DNA of 64,000 nt from contig NZ_MSZZ01000032.1 of assembly GCF_002093975.1 (NCBI RefSeq), positions 62,001-126,000 on the forward strand, in the 5' to 3' direction. The notes beneath the pieces are model-generated. The model had not been told where the DNA came from. It did no database searches and saw nothing but the letters and a program-made list of their open reading frames with translations. This DNA comes from Thermoactinospora rubra. Lineage in GTDB: Bacteria; Actinomycetota; Actinomycetes; Streptosporangiales; Streptosporangiaceae. Both the position numbers and the translations under genes were made by a program. Shown here one piece after another: positions 41,157-51,175 of the stretch (positions are counted from its first letter, which is position 1; each line of letters opens with the position of its first letter).

Positions 41157-42372
41157 AGGCCGGGGGAGCCTGGGTGCGTGAGACGTCCTTGACGAACACG
41201 AGCCCGTCGTACTCGGCCAGGTGGGCCGGGTCCAGCGGGGCATAGCCGAACCAGGGGGACACGCGGGGAGCGGGCGTCGCGTCGGCGAGGATGGCGGCCA
41301 GCCGGCGGGCGTTGACGAGGCAGCGCTCCTCCGGGAGCGCGTACAGGAGCCCTTCGACGGTGTCCGGGGGCGGGGCGTCCACGCCCTGGTGCCGGATCGT
41401 GCCGAGGGCCGTGGCCAGGAAGGCGTACTCCTCGTCCAGGTGGGCGTTCACGATCGCGCCGGCACTCCACCACTCCAGCGGCTGGCCGCCCATGCGCATC
41501 GAGCTCTTGTCCCGCTGGAGATGGCTGTTGTGGGCGTGGACCAGCGTCGGGCCCCGCTCGGCCAGGGCGAGCAGGTTGGCGGCCATCATCGAATCCCGCA
41601 GCGCGCACAGCCGCGCCAGGCGGCTCGATGCGGCCTCGGCCATCCAGTAGTGGTAGCGCAGCAGGCCGGTGGCGGTGCGCCCGTACAGGCGCGCCCGGTC
41701 CCAGTCCTCCCGCGAGGACGCCGCGATCAGGTGCGGCGTCTGCGCGTCGAGCAGCGCCACCAGATCGTCGGCGAGCAGCCGCAGCTGCCCGGCCTCGGCC
41801 GACCGCCCCACCGACTGGGAGGGGTCCAGCATCGCGGCGGGATTGGCCCACCGGTCGTCGGCGCCGAGCAGGCGGTCGAGCGTTTCCGCGTCGCAGGGGA
41901 GCAGGTCCGCGTCCACCAGGTTCGCGAGGTAGCCGTGCAGCGCGGTGAGGGCCTGCCGGGGGCTCGCGGCCTCGCTGATCTCCAGCGGGCCGTCGAAGCC
42001 GGCGAAGCGCAGGTGCTCGGACGCGGGACGGCCCTCGTTGTAGGCGCGCATCCAGCGCACGAGCTCGCGGTTGGCCGCGGACTCGCCCCACCCGTGGCTG
42101 AAGCCGCGCTCCATGACCTCGTCGAGGGTGCCCGTGCCCGAGGTGACGTAGTCGTCCACGACCAGGCCCCTCAGGCAGTCGCTCTCGATGGCGATCGTCC
42201 GGTAGCCCTCCCGCTCCACGAGCTGCCGGAAGAGCTCGTTGCGCAGGTCGAGCAGCGTGTCCTCGCCGTGGGTGGGCTCGCCCAGGGCAAGCACCCGCGG
42301 GCGGGCCGGGAGCAGGCGCATGACGGTGGCGGCCTCGACGGCATGGACGGTGTCCTTGATGTCGGTATCCAT
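41140..42372 (-). CDS. erythromycin esterase-like protein
   Basis: 410 aa of the EreA/EreB-related family. LGEPTHGEDTLLDLR, AIESDCLRG, RFAGFDG and VHAHNSHLQRDKSSMRMGG carry the Glu/His residues used to activate water in Ere enzymes. Many chromosomal homologues are not true macrolide esterases, so resistance is not implied. Confidence 0.85.
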   Translation of the reverse strand: MDTDIKDTVHAVEAATVMRLLPARPRVLALGEPTHGEDTLLDLRNELFRQLVEREGYRTIAIESDCLRGLVVDDYVTSGTGTLDEVMERGFSHGWGESAANRELVRWMRAYNEGRPASEHLRFAGFDGPLEISEAASPRQALTALHGYLANLVDADLLPCDAETLDRLLGADDRWANPAAMLDPSQSVGRSAEAGQLRLLADDLVALLDAQTPHLIAASSREDWDRARLYGRTATGLLRYHYWMAEAASSRLARLCALRDSMMAANLLALAERGPTLVHAHNSHLQRDKSSMRMGGQPLEWWSAGAIVNAHLDEEYAFLATALGTIRHQGVDAPPPDTVEGLLYALPEERCLVNARRLAAILADATPAPRVSPWFGYAPLDPAHLAEYDGLVFVKDVSRTQAPPAFSAAT

Positions 42373-42497
42373 GCCTTTAACCGTATCGTTGAACCTCCTG
42401 GTGAAACTTTTCCGCGATATTGCCAGGATTTACCGGGTAGAACCTTCAAAACGGGGGCTTCCTTGGGCCGGTTGACCTGGTCCGGTACGCTCCGACC

Positions 42498-42863
42498 ATG
42501 ACAGTCCGCTCCGGGCCTGTGAAGATCTTCATTGGATTGGCGGTAACGGCTCTCCTGTCGAGCGGGCTCGCGTACGCGGCCCTGACGAGCGTCACCGGTT
42601 CGGAATGCACCGCTGCGGAGGAAGACCTGATCCCAGTGCTGAAAGCGCAGAAGATCCTCGCCGTCCACCCGCGCGGCGCCCTCGCCCGGGACGACTACAG
42701 CGGATGCTTCCAGGATGATCCGTTCCCCTACGCGGGGAGGTTCTATGAATTCCCCGGCGCCCGGAAGGACTACATCGCCTTCTACGAGGCGGCGGTCAAG
42801 GCCGACGGATGGCGGGCTGCCGTGCTGATGCCGCTCGGCGATGCGCGCACGCTTGACGCCTGA
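42498..42863 (+). CDS. small secreted protein
   Basis: 121 aa. Signal-like N-terminus VKIFIGLAVTALLSSGLAYAALT, then a small domain with two Cys (GSECTAAEED, YSGCFQDD) that could form a disulfide. No known family recognised. Confidence 0.6.
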   Translation: MTVRSGPVKIFIGLAVTALLSSGLAYAALTSVTGSECTAAEEDLIPVLKAQKILAVHPRGALARDDYSGCFQDDPFPYAGRFYEFPGARKDYIAFYEAAVKADGWRAAVLMPLGDARTLDA

Positions 42864-42912
42864 GTCGCCGGGCATAGCGTGAATGACGTCTCAATGGTTC
42901 GGGGGGATCACC

Positions 42913-43284
42913 ATGACGACGCAGCCGTTCGAGCACGTGTCATTCGACAACCCTGACGAGGTCCGCGAGGGGGAGAACTGGCGGCTGGAGCTGGTCAATC
43001 TCGCGGGCGGCGCCCAGGTCGGCAGGATCACCGTGCAGCCCGGCTGGCGGTGGACGGAGCACGTCAAGCCGGTGGCCGGGACCGACCTGTGCATGGCGCC
43101 GCATCAGCAGTACCACATCTCCGGGCGCATCCATGTGGTGATGGAGGACGGCACCGAGACGGAGGCGGGGCCCGGCGAGATCACCTCCCTGCCGCCGGGG
43201 CACGACGCCTGGGTGGTGGGCGACGAGCCGGTCGTCGCCATCGACTGGCAGGGCGCGTCGGTGTGGGCCCGTCCCGCGACGTGA
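42913..43284 (+). CDS. cupin domain protein
   Basis: 123 aa, ATG preceded by GGGGGGATCACC. Cupin pattern: GAQVGRITVQPGWRWTEHVKPVAGTDLC, MAPHQQYHISGRIHVVMEDGTETEAGPGEITSLPPGHDAWVVG. His/Glu metal ligands are only partly conserved. Function unknown. Confidence 0.8.
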   Translation: MTTQPFEHVSFDNPDEVREGENWRLELVNLAGGAQVGRITVQPGWRWTEHVKPVAGTDLCMAPHQQYHISGRIHVVMEDGTETEAGPGEITSLPPGHDAWVVGDEPVVAIDWQGASVWARPAT

Positions 43285-43388
43285 ACCCTGTCAAGCCAGA
43301 AAACCATGACGTACTGCCCCGCGGTCGGGTAGCGCGCCGTAACCGACATGTAAGGGCTGACCAGCGCTTTTCGTGGTGGCCTTGACCC

Positions 43389-43943
43389 ATGAAGTTCATC
43401 AGGCATCCGGTGACCTTGGCGCTCCTCGGCGTGGGCGCCGTGGCGTTCGCCGTCGCGATGTACCTGTTCCAGCCGTGGCGCCTGTTCACGACCGTCGAGG
43501 TGAACGAGGCGTTGCCCACGGTCCCGTCCGCTGCGGGCGACCGTACGGCTGCCGCGGCCTCAGACACCCCGGCGCAGCAGCCGGCGAGCGAGTCCCCGAG
43601 GAAGATCGAGGAGATCGCCTCGGGCAGGCTCGTCACGCACGAGCACACGACCACCGGCACCGCGAGAGTGCTGAGGCTGCCCGACGGGTCGCGCGTGCTG
43701 CGCCTGGAGAACCTGAAGACCTCCGACGGCCCCGACCTGCGGGTCTGGCTGAGCGACCAGCCGGTCACCAAGAGCTGGTTCAACTTCGACGACGGGCGCT
43801 ACCTGGAGCTCGGGCATCTGAAGGGCAACAAGGGCAACGCCAACTACCCCATTCCGGCCAACGCCGATCTCGACACGCTGACGAGCGTGACGATCTGGTG
43901 CAAGCGGTTCAGCGTCTCGTTCGGGGCCGCGGCCTTGAGGTAG
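43389..43943 (+). CDS. membrane-anchored DM13 domain protein
   Basis: 184 aa. TM anchor VTLALLGVGAVAFAVAMYLF, Ala/Ser/Pro linker, then the DM13 electron-transfer-like domain: SGRLVTHEHTTTGTARVL, GPDLRVWLSD, LGHLKGNKGNANYPIP and VTIWCKRFSVSFGAAAL with the conserved Cys. Probably extracytoplasmic. Confidence 0.9.
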   Translation: MKFIRHPVTLALLGVGAVAFAVAMYLFQPWRLFTTVEVNEALPTVPSAAGDRTAAAASDTPAQQPASESPRKIEEIASGRLVTHEHTTTGTARVLRLPDGSRVLRLENLKTSDGPDLRVWLSDQPVTKSWFNFDDGRYLELGHLKGNKGNANYPIPANADLDTLTSVTIWCKRFSVSFGAAALR

Positions 43944-43962
43944 CCCGTGAGAGGAGCGCCGG

Positions 43963-45813
43963 TCACGGGCCGGTGGGCCGGGGCAGGGCCGTGGCGGGCG
44001 GCTCGGTGGGTGCGGGTTCGCCGAAGGGCACCGGGTCGGGAGCGTCGTCGGCGTCGGGCGGAGGCGGCAGCGCGTTCGGGCCGACCAGGCCGGTGGCCTC
44101 CAGCATGTCCATGTGGGCGTTGACGAACTTGGCGGAGCGTTCGGCGAAGTCCCGGATCAGCGTGTTCTGGGTGCTGGCGCGGACTTGGGCGATGAGGGGG
44201 AAGACCTTGCCGTGGGCCATGCGCAGGCGCATGACGGCGGTGCGGTCGTAGGCGAGTCCCTGTTTGCCGGAGATCTCGGCGATCCAGGCCCGCTGGTCGG
44301 CGTTGGGCTCATCGGGCAGGGGCACGCGGAGCTTGGCGGCGACGGATCGGACGTCGGCGTCCAGCTCGACGTGCATGCGGGCGATCTGGCCGAGGTTCTC
44401 CCGGGTCCTGGCGCGGGCGGCGCGCTGGGCCGCCTGGCGCCCGACCGGGATCTCCCACAGTCCGGCCAGCCGTACCTTGACCAGAAGGTCACGATCGGCC
44501 GGGCTGAGCGGACCCCACTCGGTCGGGACCACCCCGTCCGGGGAGGTCTGCCCGGAACCGGCCGGCTTGGCGGCGGCGACCTCCGGGGGCGGCGGCAGCG
44601 CGGCGGCGTCGACGAGGCCGGTGGCCTCCAGCATGTCCATGTGGGCGTTGACGAATTTGGCGGAGCGTTCGGCGAAGTCCCGGATGAGGGTGTTCTGGGT
44701 GCTGGCCCGCACTTGGGCGATGGCGGGGAAGACCTTGCCGTGGGCCATGCGCAGCCGCGCCACCGCGGTGCGGTCGTAGGCCAGGCCGTCCTGGCCGGAG
44801 ATCTCCGCCATCCAGCCCTGCTGGACATCGCTCGGCAGGTCGGGAAGCGGCACGCGCAGCTTGGCGGCGACGGATCGGACGTCGGCGTCCAGGTCGACGT
44901 GCATGCGGGCGATCTCGCCCAGGTTCTCCCGGGTCTTCGCGCGGCTGGCGCGCTGGGCGGCTTGCCGTCCGACGGGGATCTCCCACAGCCCCGCCTGCCG
45001 TACCTTCACCAGGAGGTCACGGTCGGCGCCGCTGAGCGGGCCCCACTCGGTGGGGGCCGGTTCCTCGCTCGACTCGGGGACGTCCTCGACGGCCAGCCCG
45101 TCCGGGGTGGGCAGCGACGCGGCGGCGGGTTCCCGGGGAAGGTCCTCGTCGGGCGGCACGGGGACGGGACCGGTGACCTCCGGGGGCGGCGGCAGCGCGG
45201 CGGCGTCGGCGAAGCCGGTGGCCTCCAGCATGTCCATGTGGGTGTTGACGAATTTGGCGGAGCGTTCGGCGAAGTCGCGGATGAGGGTGTTCTGGGTGCT
45301 GGCGCGGACTTGGGCGATGAGGGGGAAGACCTTGCCGTGGGCCATGCGCAGGCGCATGACGGCGGTGCGGTCGTAGGCGAGTCCCTGTTTGCCGGAGATC
45401 TCGGCGATCCAGGCCTGTTGGTCGGCGTTGGGCTCGTCGGGCAGGGGCACGCGGAGCTTGGCGGCGACGGATCGGACGTCGGCATCCAGGTCGACGTGCA
45501 TGCGGGCGATCTGGCCGAGGTTCTCCCGGGTCCTGGCGCGGGCGGCGCGCTGGGCCGCCTGGCGCCCGACCGGGAGCTCCCACAGTCCGGCCAGCCGTAC
45601 CTTGACCAGAAGGTCACGATCGGCCGCGCTGAGCGGACCGCCCCTGGCCTCGACGAGGCCCGGGTCGGCCGGCGTCGGCGCGGTGGAGGCGGCGACCGCC
45701 TGGGCGCGCGGGCCGGGGCCGGTCTCGCCGCCCGCCGCGGCGACGCAGCCGCCGAGAAGCACGGAACCACTCAGAGCCGTGATGACGACGATCGGACGCT
45801 GTCGAACACGCAC
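43963..45813 (-). CDS. lipoprotein with three tandem DUF4142 domains
   Basis: 616 aa from a GTG after GGAAGGAG. Lipobox LLGGC near residue 24. Three copies of a roughly 140-residue DUF4142 helical-bundle (ferritin-like) domain, each beginning LS(A/G/P)ADRDLLVKVR and ending RDFAERSAKFVN(A/T)HMDMLEATG, separated by Pro-rich linkers. Single-domain proteins are the norm. No function is established for the family. Confidence 0.85.
   Translation of the reverse strand: MRVRQRPIVVITALSGSVLLGGCVAAAGGETGPGPRAQAVAASTAPTPADPGLVEARGGPLSAADRDLLVKVRLAGLWELPVGRQAAQRAARARTRENLGQIARMHVDLDADVRSVAAKLRVPLPDEPNADQQAWIAEISGKQGLAYDRTAVMRLRMAHGKVFPLIAQVRASTQNTLIRDFAERSAKFVNTHMDMLEATGFADAAALPPPPEVTGPVPVPPDEDLPREPAAASLPTPDGLAVEDVPESSEEPAPTEWGPLSGADRDLLVKVRQAGLWEIPVGRQAAQRASRAKTRENLGEIARMHVDLDADVRSVAAKLRVPLPDLPSDVQQGWMAEISGQDGLAYDRTAVARLRMAHGKVFPAIAQVRASTQNTLIRDFAERSAKFVNAHMDMLEATGLVDAAALPPPPEVAAAKPAGSGQTSPDGVVPTEWGPLSPADRDLLVKVRLAGLWEIPVGRQAAQRAARARTRENLGQIARMHVELDADVRSVAAKLRVPLPDEPNADQRAWIAEISGKQGLAYDRTAVMRLRMAHGKVFPLIAQVRASTQNTLIRDFAERSAKFVNAHMDMLEATGLVGPNALPPPPDADDAPDPVPFGEPAPTEPPATALPRPTGP
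44084..45650 (-). repeat. three large direct repeats encoding DUF4142 domains
   Basis: Copies at about 44084-44520, 44610-45050 and 45205-45645. The outer two are almost identical at DNA level over long stretches; the middle one has drifted more. This indicates internal duplication with later homogenisation. Confidence 0.8.
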
Positions 45814-46025
45814 GTGCCACCGCTCTCCTTCCGGCTCTTCGCCCGGGCAGGTCACCGGAAGGTACGCAGGGGTGCGCGAGAGGGTTCGGCGCCTTGGGCG
45901 GGCAATGCCCGCGGCCGGCCTTTCCGCAGGTAAGCATCCGGCAAAAAGTCCGTCATGGCCCAGGTCGAAGGCGTGATCATGATCTCAGGGGGAAAGGCGT
46001 TCCGCGAGTTGGACGGGGGCGTGGG

Positions 46026-47360
46026 ATGCATTCTCGGCGCGTCTTCTTGACCAGGGCTTTCGGAGCGACCGCGCTGGCGCTGGGCGCTGCGGCCTGCGGG
46101 TCGGGAGCGACCGGCTCCCGCTGGGTCAGCTTCCCGATACCCAGGGGTACCACGACGTACGGCGGGGCGACCGGCGCCGGGCCCATCAAGAGCGCCACCG
46201 CGATCACCGAGGTGTTCGGGAACGGCATGAGGATCGTCGCCGTGGCCGTGGAGTACGACAAGGACATCGACGACACGAAGCTGGCCAGATCGGCCTTCAC
46301 GGTGAGGGGGCGGACCGTCGTCGAGGTGCGCGCCAACACCTCGGCGGCCACGGCCCAGAAGGGCAGGAACGGGAAATACGTGATCGTCACGCTCTCGCCC
46401 GACGACTCCGGCACCTCGCTCCACTATTCCTCGGGGCTCTCCGGCGGCGTGAAGACGGCGAAGGCGTCGGTGACCCAGACCGAGACCGTGACGACGACGG
46501 ACGACACCACCTATTCGCCGACCGGTACGGCTGTCGCCACCAGCAAGGTGATCAACCCGATCGTCGATGACTTCAACCAGTTCGCGTACAAGGACACCAC
46601 GACCGGGGACACGCTCCAGTACAACCTGTTCGTCCCCCGGGACTACGACGCCGGCACGGCCTACCCGCTGGTCGTGTTCATGCACGATGCCGCCGCGACC
46701 AGCACCGACGTGCTGACCACCCTGGTCCAGGGGCTCGGCGCCGTCTGCTGGGCCAGCCCGGAGGACCAGACCAGGCACCCGTGCCTGGTGCTGGCGCCGC
46801 AGTACGCCGGGCTGGTCGCCGGCGACAACTATCAGGCGACCAGCATGCGGGACACCACCGTGAGCCTGATCAGGTCGCTGGCCGGCCAGTACAGCATCGA
46901 CATGGACCGGCTGTACGCGACCGGCCAGGGGGGCGGCGGCATGCTGGCCATCGCGATGAACATCGCGTATCCCAACCTGTTCGCGGCCTCCTACCTGGTG
47001 GCCTGCCGGTGGGATCCCGCCGAGGTGGCCCCGCTCGCCCGGGACAGGCTGTGGATCGTGGTCTCGCAGGGCGACGGCAGCGCCTACCCGGGCATGAGCG
47101 TGATCACGGGAGTCCTGGAGAGGGGCGGCGCCAAGGTCAGCCGCGCGGTCTGGAACGGCCGGTCCACCGCGCAGCAGTTCGACGTCCACGTCGACAGGAT
47201 GGTGGCCGAGGCCGCTTCGATCAACTACGCGGTGCTGGAGAGGGGCACGGTCGTCCCCGAGTGGCAGGCGGACACCAGCCTGAACAACCACCTGGGCACC
47301 TGGGCGATCGCCTACGCCATTCCCGGCATCCGAGAGTGGATCTTCGCACAGCGCAGGTGA
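46026..47360 (+). CDS. Tat lipoprotein of the alpha/beta hydrolase (PHB depolymerase-like) fold, nucleophile missing
   Basis: 444 aa. Twin-arginine signal SRRVFLTRAFGATALALGAAAC with lipobox. An N-terminal beta-domain of about 150 aa precedes the hydrolase domain: YPLVVFMHDAAATS, CLVLAPQYAG, YATGQGGGGMLAIAM. Relatives have GQSMGG at this elbow; here the Ser codon is Gly, so the Ser nucleophile is absent. Asp- and His-containing stretches (VVSQGDGSAYPGM and NNHLGTWAIAY) remain. It may bind rather than hydrolyse. Extracytoplasmic. Confidence 0.75.
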   Translation: MHSRRVFLTRAFGATALALGAAACGSGATGSRWVSFPIPRGTTTYGGATGAGPIKSATAITEVFGNGMRIVAVAVEYDKDIDDTKLARSAFTVRGRTVVEVRANTSAATAQKGRNGKYVIVTLSPDDSGTSLHYSSGLSGGVKTAKASVTQTETVTTTDDTTYSPTGTAVATSKVINPIVDDFNQFAYKDTTTGDTLQYNLFVPRDYDAGTAYPLVVFMHDAAATSTDVLTTLVQGLGAVCWASPEDQTRHPCLVLAPQYAGLVAGDNYQATSMRDTTVSLIRSLAGQYSIDMDRLYATGQGGGGMLAIAMNIAYPNLFAASYLVACRWDPAEVAPLARDRLWIVVSQGDGSAYPGMSVITGVLERGGAKVSRAVWNGRSTAQQFDVHVDRMVAEAASINYAVLERGTVVPEWQADTSLNNHLGTWAIAYAIPGIREWIFAQRR

Positions 47361-47503
47361 GCGACCGGACAAGCCAAGACCCCGGCAGAGCAGGGCGGAA
47401 GGATTGGCAAATAGTGCACTATCCGCGCATCGGGCGCTGAGCTACGGTCCAGAAAGCGACATCTCGGGGGATCTTGCTCGTCATCGGCCCCTGGAGGAGC
47501 CAC

Positions 47504-48891
47504 ATGCACGCTTCCCTCCGCAAAGGCGTCGTCAGCGCCGTCACCCTCGCGCGGCGGGCACGCCCGGATACGCCGCCTCCCGCGACTACGTGGCCGGCAA
47601 GCTGCGCAAAGCCGGCTACCGGGTCACCCTGGACCCGATCAACTTCGTCGAGAGCTGGGCCGAGAACAGCCCGCCGGTGCTGAACCTGACCGCTCCCACC
47701 TCGAAGTCCTACGTCCCCAACGAGGACTACTTCACCTTCCGGCCCTCTCCCGCCGGCGACGTGACCGCGCAGGTGCAGGGCGTGGACCTGGTCCTGCCGC
47801 CGGCGCCGAACGCCAACACCTCCACCAGCGGCTGCGAGGCCTCCGACTTCGTGGGATTCGTCGCCGGCCGCATCGCGCTCATCCAGCGCGGCACCTGCCC
47901 GTTCGCCACCAAGGTCCGCAACGCCGGGCGAGCCGGCGCCTCCGGCGTCATCGTCTTCAACGAGGGACAACCGGGCAGGACCGAGGCGTTCTCCCTCGAC
48001 ATCGGCGAGTGGCGGGGAGGAGTCCCGATGGTGTTCGCCGACTTCGCCGTCGGCAACGAGCTGGCGAGCACGCCGGGCGCCACCGTCAGGCTGAAGGTCG
48101 ACGCCACCCTCGTGCTGGGCACCGACCACAACGTCATCGCGGAGTCCCGTTTCGGGGACCCGCGCGACGTGGTGATGGTCGGCGCGCACCTCGACAGCGT
48201 CCCGGAGGGCCCGGGCGTCAACGACAACGGCTCCGGCAGCGCGGCCATCCTGGAGACCGCGCTGCAGATGCGGCACTTCCCGGTGCGCAACAAGGTCCGC
48301 TTCGCGTTCTGGGCCGCCGAGGAGATCGGCCTGCTGGGCTCCGGCCAGTACGTCGACGAGCTGACCGAGCAGCAGCGCGACCGCATCAGGCTCTACCTCA
48401 ACTTCGACATGGTCGCCTCGCCCAACTACGCCTACAAGCTGTACGACGGCGACGACTCCGACGGCGTCGGCGCCCCGGCCGGACCGGCGGGCTCGGCCGA
48501 GATCGAGCAGCAGCTGAAGGCGTTCTTCACCGGCCGCGGCCTGCCCACCGTGGGCACCGACTTCGACGGCCGCTCCGACTACGGCCCGTTCATCGCGGCC
48601 GGCATCCCGGCGGGCGGCATCTTCACCGGCGCCGAGCAGCCCAAGACCGCGGCGGAGGCGGAGCTGTTCGGCGGTACGGCGGGCATCCCCTACGACCCGT
48701 GCTACCACCAGGCCTGCGACACGATCGCCAACGTCAACCTCACGGCGCTCGACGTCAACTCCGACGCGATCGCCGACTCCGTCGCCCGCTACGCCTTCAA
48801 CCTCCGGTCCATTCCCGACCAGGCGGCCGGGGCGTCCGCGGCGACCGTACGCGCCGCCGTACCGGCTGCGGCGGCCGACGCCGCCCGCTGA
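47504..48891 (+). pseudogene. M28 family aminopeptidase, frameshifted at the 5' end
   Basis: A good ribosome site (GGAGGAG) and ATG at 47504 give the signal-peptide start MHASLRKGVVSAVTLA. After about 47550 the M28 reading frame continues one frame over: GTPGYAASRDYVAGKLRKAGY, a PA insert (RIALIQRGTCPFATKVRNAGRAGASG) and M28 metal motifs (VGAHLDSVPEGPGVNDNGSG, FWAAEEIGLLGS, YHQACDTI). The expected 50-70 residues of propeptide and N-terminal domain between the two are missing. The frame can be opened from 47404 only through unrelated sequence. Likely a deletion pseudogene or an assembly error. Confidence 0.7.
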
Positions 48892-49048
48892 GCCCGCTCA
48901 CCCGGAGAGCGGCTGGCCCGGATCGTGCATGGCCGGACAGCAGTCGTCACCGGGAACGGCTCCGGGCCGGGCCCGACCTCGGCGGTCGGGTCCGGCCCGG
49001 AGGGTGTCCGCCCGCCGTGGGTCAAGCAAGGCGGGCAGGACGGGGTTG

Positions 49049-50584
49049 CTAGTGTCCGGCGGCGTGCCCGGCGGCGTTCTCCGCGCGGGCCGGGAGGAGC
49101 AGCGCCGTGATGACCACGGCCACCGACAGCACCGCGCCGATGATGAAGGCCAGCTGCATGCCGTCGAGGTTGGCGAGCGTCTCGGTGACTCCCTCGGCCT
49201 TCAGCGCGTCGGCTCGCGCGCCCATCACGGTGACCACGAGCGCGGTGCCGAAAGCGGCGGAGACCTGCTGCAGCGTGCTCAGGATCGAGCTGCCGTGGGA
49301 GTAGAGCTGCGGGGGAACCGCGCCGAGCCCGAGCGTGAACACCGGGGTGAAGGTCGCGGCCAGGCTCACCATCAGCAGCGCGTGCAGGCCGAGGAGCAGC
49401 CAGAACGGCATGGTCATCGTGACCTGGGTGAAGCCGGCGAGCGCGATCATAATGCCGATCGCGCCGGGGATGACCAGCACCCGCCCGCCGTACCGGTCGA
49501 ACAGGCGGCCGACGGTCGGGCCGAGCAGCCCCATGGCCAGGCCGCCCGGCATCACGAGGAGCCCGGTCTGCAGGGCGCTGAGCTCGCGGATGTTCTGCAG
49601 GTACAGCGGCAGCAGGATCATCGAGCCGAGCATCGCCATGAAGGCCACCGACATCAGGACCAGCGCGACCGTGTAGGTGCGGTGGCGCAGGGTGCGCAGG
49701 TCCATCAGCGGCACGCCGCGCTTCTGCAGGAACAGCTGGCGGACGACGAAGACCGCGATGGTGGCCAGGCCGGCCGCCGTGATCGCGACGGCGAGGCCGA
49801 CGTCGCCGCCCTCGAACCGGCTGAGCCCGTAGACCAGGCCGCCGAAGCCGGCCGCGGCGGTCATCACGCTCAGCCAGTCGATGGTGCTGAACTGCGGCTC
49901 GCCGACGTTCTTGAGCTGGCGCAGGCCGCCCCAGGTGATCGCGGCGGCGATGGGGAGCACCACGGCGAACAGCAGGCGCCAGGACCCGAACTGGAGGATC
50001 ACTCCCGACACCGCCGGACCCATCGCGGGCGCGACCGAGATGGCCAGCGTGACGTTGCCCATCACCCGGCCCCGGTCAGCCTCGGGCACCACCTGCATCA
50101 GCGTGGTCATCAACAGCGGCATCATCACGGCCGTCCCGGACGCCTGGATGATCCGGGCGCCCAGCAGTACCTCGAACGTCGGCGCGACGGCGGCCAACGC
50201 CGTGCCGGCCAGGAACAAGCCCATCGCGGTGGCGTAAGCGTGGCGGGTGGAGACCCGCTGCAGGAACCACCCGGTGATGGGGATCACCGCGGCCATGGTC
50301 AGCATGAAGGCGGTCGAGAGCCACTGCGCGGTCTGCTCGGTGATGCTCAGCGCGGTCATCAGCCGGGGGATCGCGTTGATCATGATCGTCTCGTTGAGGA
50401 TGACCACGAACGTGGCCAGCACCAGGAGACGGATCACGGCCGGCGTGCGACCTGGGGCGGGGGTCTCGGACTTGGCGGGTGGGTCGAGCTGGGAGACGGT
50501 CACGGTACCTCGATCGGGGTTGTCGGGCATGACATGGTCAAGGCCGGTGTCCCGGCCTTCGTTCGCATACGTTGTTGTGGTCAT
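49049..50584 (-). CDS. MFS drug exporter, DHA2/EmrB-QacA family
   Basis: 511 aa, 14 predicted TM helices. LVLATFVVILNETIMINAIPRLM (motif D1-like), WLSTAFMLTMAAVIPITGWF and GARIIQASGTAVMMPLLMTTLM are typical of DHA2 exporters. Proton-driven efflux of hydrophobic compounds is expected. No regulator is adjacent. Confidence 0.92.
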   Translation of the reverse strand: MTTTTYANEGRDTGLDHVMPDNPDRGTVTVSQLDPPAKSETPAPGRTPAVIRLLVLATFVVILNETIMINAIPRLMTALSITEQTAQWLSTAFMLTMAAVIPITGWFLQRVSTRHAYATAMGLFLAGTALAAVAPTFEVLLGARIIQASGTAVMMPLLMTTLMQVVPEADRGRVMGNVTLAISVAPAMGPAVSGVILQFGSWRLLFAVVLPIAAAITWGGLRQLKNVGEPQFSTIDWLSVMTAAAGFGGLVYGLSRFEGGDVGLAVAITAAGLATIAVFVVRQLFLQKRGVPLMDLRTLRHRTYTVALVLMSVAFMAMLGSMILLPLYLQNIRELSALQTGLLVMPGGLAMGLLGPTVGRLFDRYGGRVLVIPGAIGIMIALAGFTQVTMTMPFWLLLGLHALLMVSLAATFTPVFTLGLGAVPPQLYSHGSSILSTLQQVSAAFGTALVVTVMGARADALKAEGVTETLANLDGMQLAFIIGAVLSVAVVITALLLPARAENAAGHAAGH

Positions 50585-50842
50585 GCCAAGACTGACTGGC
50601 GACACCGACAAAATTCATCGGCCCGACCCAGCATTCCGGCAAATGACATGAAATGTCACCTGATTTTCCGTCTGTCCGGATGGCCCGGGATGGAGGGTCC
50701 CCTTCGTCGAATCTCCCGGCCGGGACGAGAGTTGGAACGTTCCTGACATTGCGCGAAACGGGTGCCGGGTAAGGGCCCGGGAACCGCCTGACCTGCCCGG
50801 CCTCGCCGTACCGGAAGGAGGGGGTGCAGATGACGGAGGAGC

Positions 50843-51175
50843 ATGACGCGCGGGGCGGGCGCGGGAGGTCCCGCGGGCGTACGGCGGCCGGAGCGGTTGA
50901 GCGGGCGTTCTGCGGTCATCTCCGTTCATGGGACGAGGCTGGCTCGCCTCGTCGGCCGACGTCTGACCAGGGCGCTCCTGGTGTGGGACCTCGATGAGGA
51001 TGAGTGGTTCACCGCCTGCCCGGTTGTCCTGGACTTCGAAGGCGAACGGGTCGAGATCAACCACTGGAAGTTCGATGAGGTCCCCATCACGTGGATGGGC
51101 GAGGCCAGCCAGTTCCCGTCCCAGAAGTCGGTACGGCCGGGATGCATACGGCCGAGAACCTGGATCAGCACATGA
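50843..51175 (+). pseudogene. truncated small conserved protein
   Basis: The segment LVGRRLTRALLVWDLDEDEW followed by FTACPVVLDFEGERVEIN and HWKFDEVPITW is coherent protein sequence. The usual start and the C-terminal half are missing: there is no convincing start codon before it, and the frame ends in unrelated sequence. I recall this pattern as the N-terminal part of uncharacterised actinomycete proteins. Treated as a remnant. Confidence 0.4.

Noticed and set aside
41140..42372. Macrolide resistance gene
   Set aside because: The family match is clear but chromosomal homologues often lack macrolide esterase activity, so no resistance claim is made.
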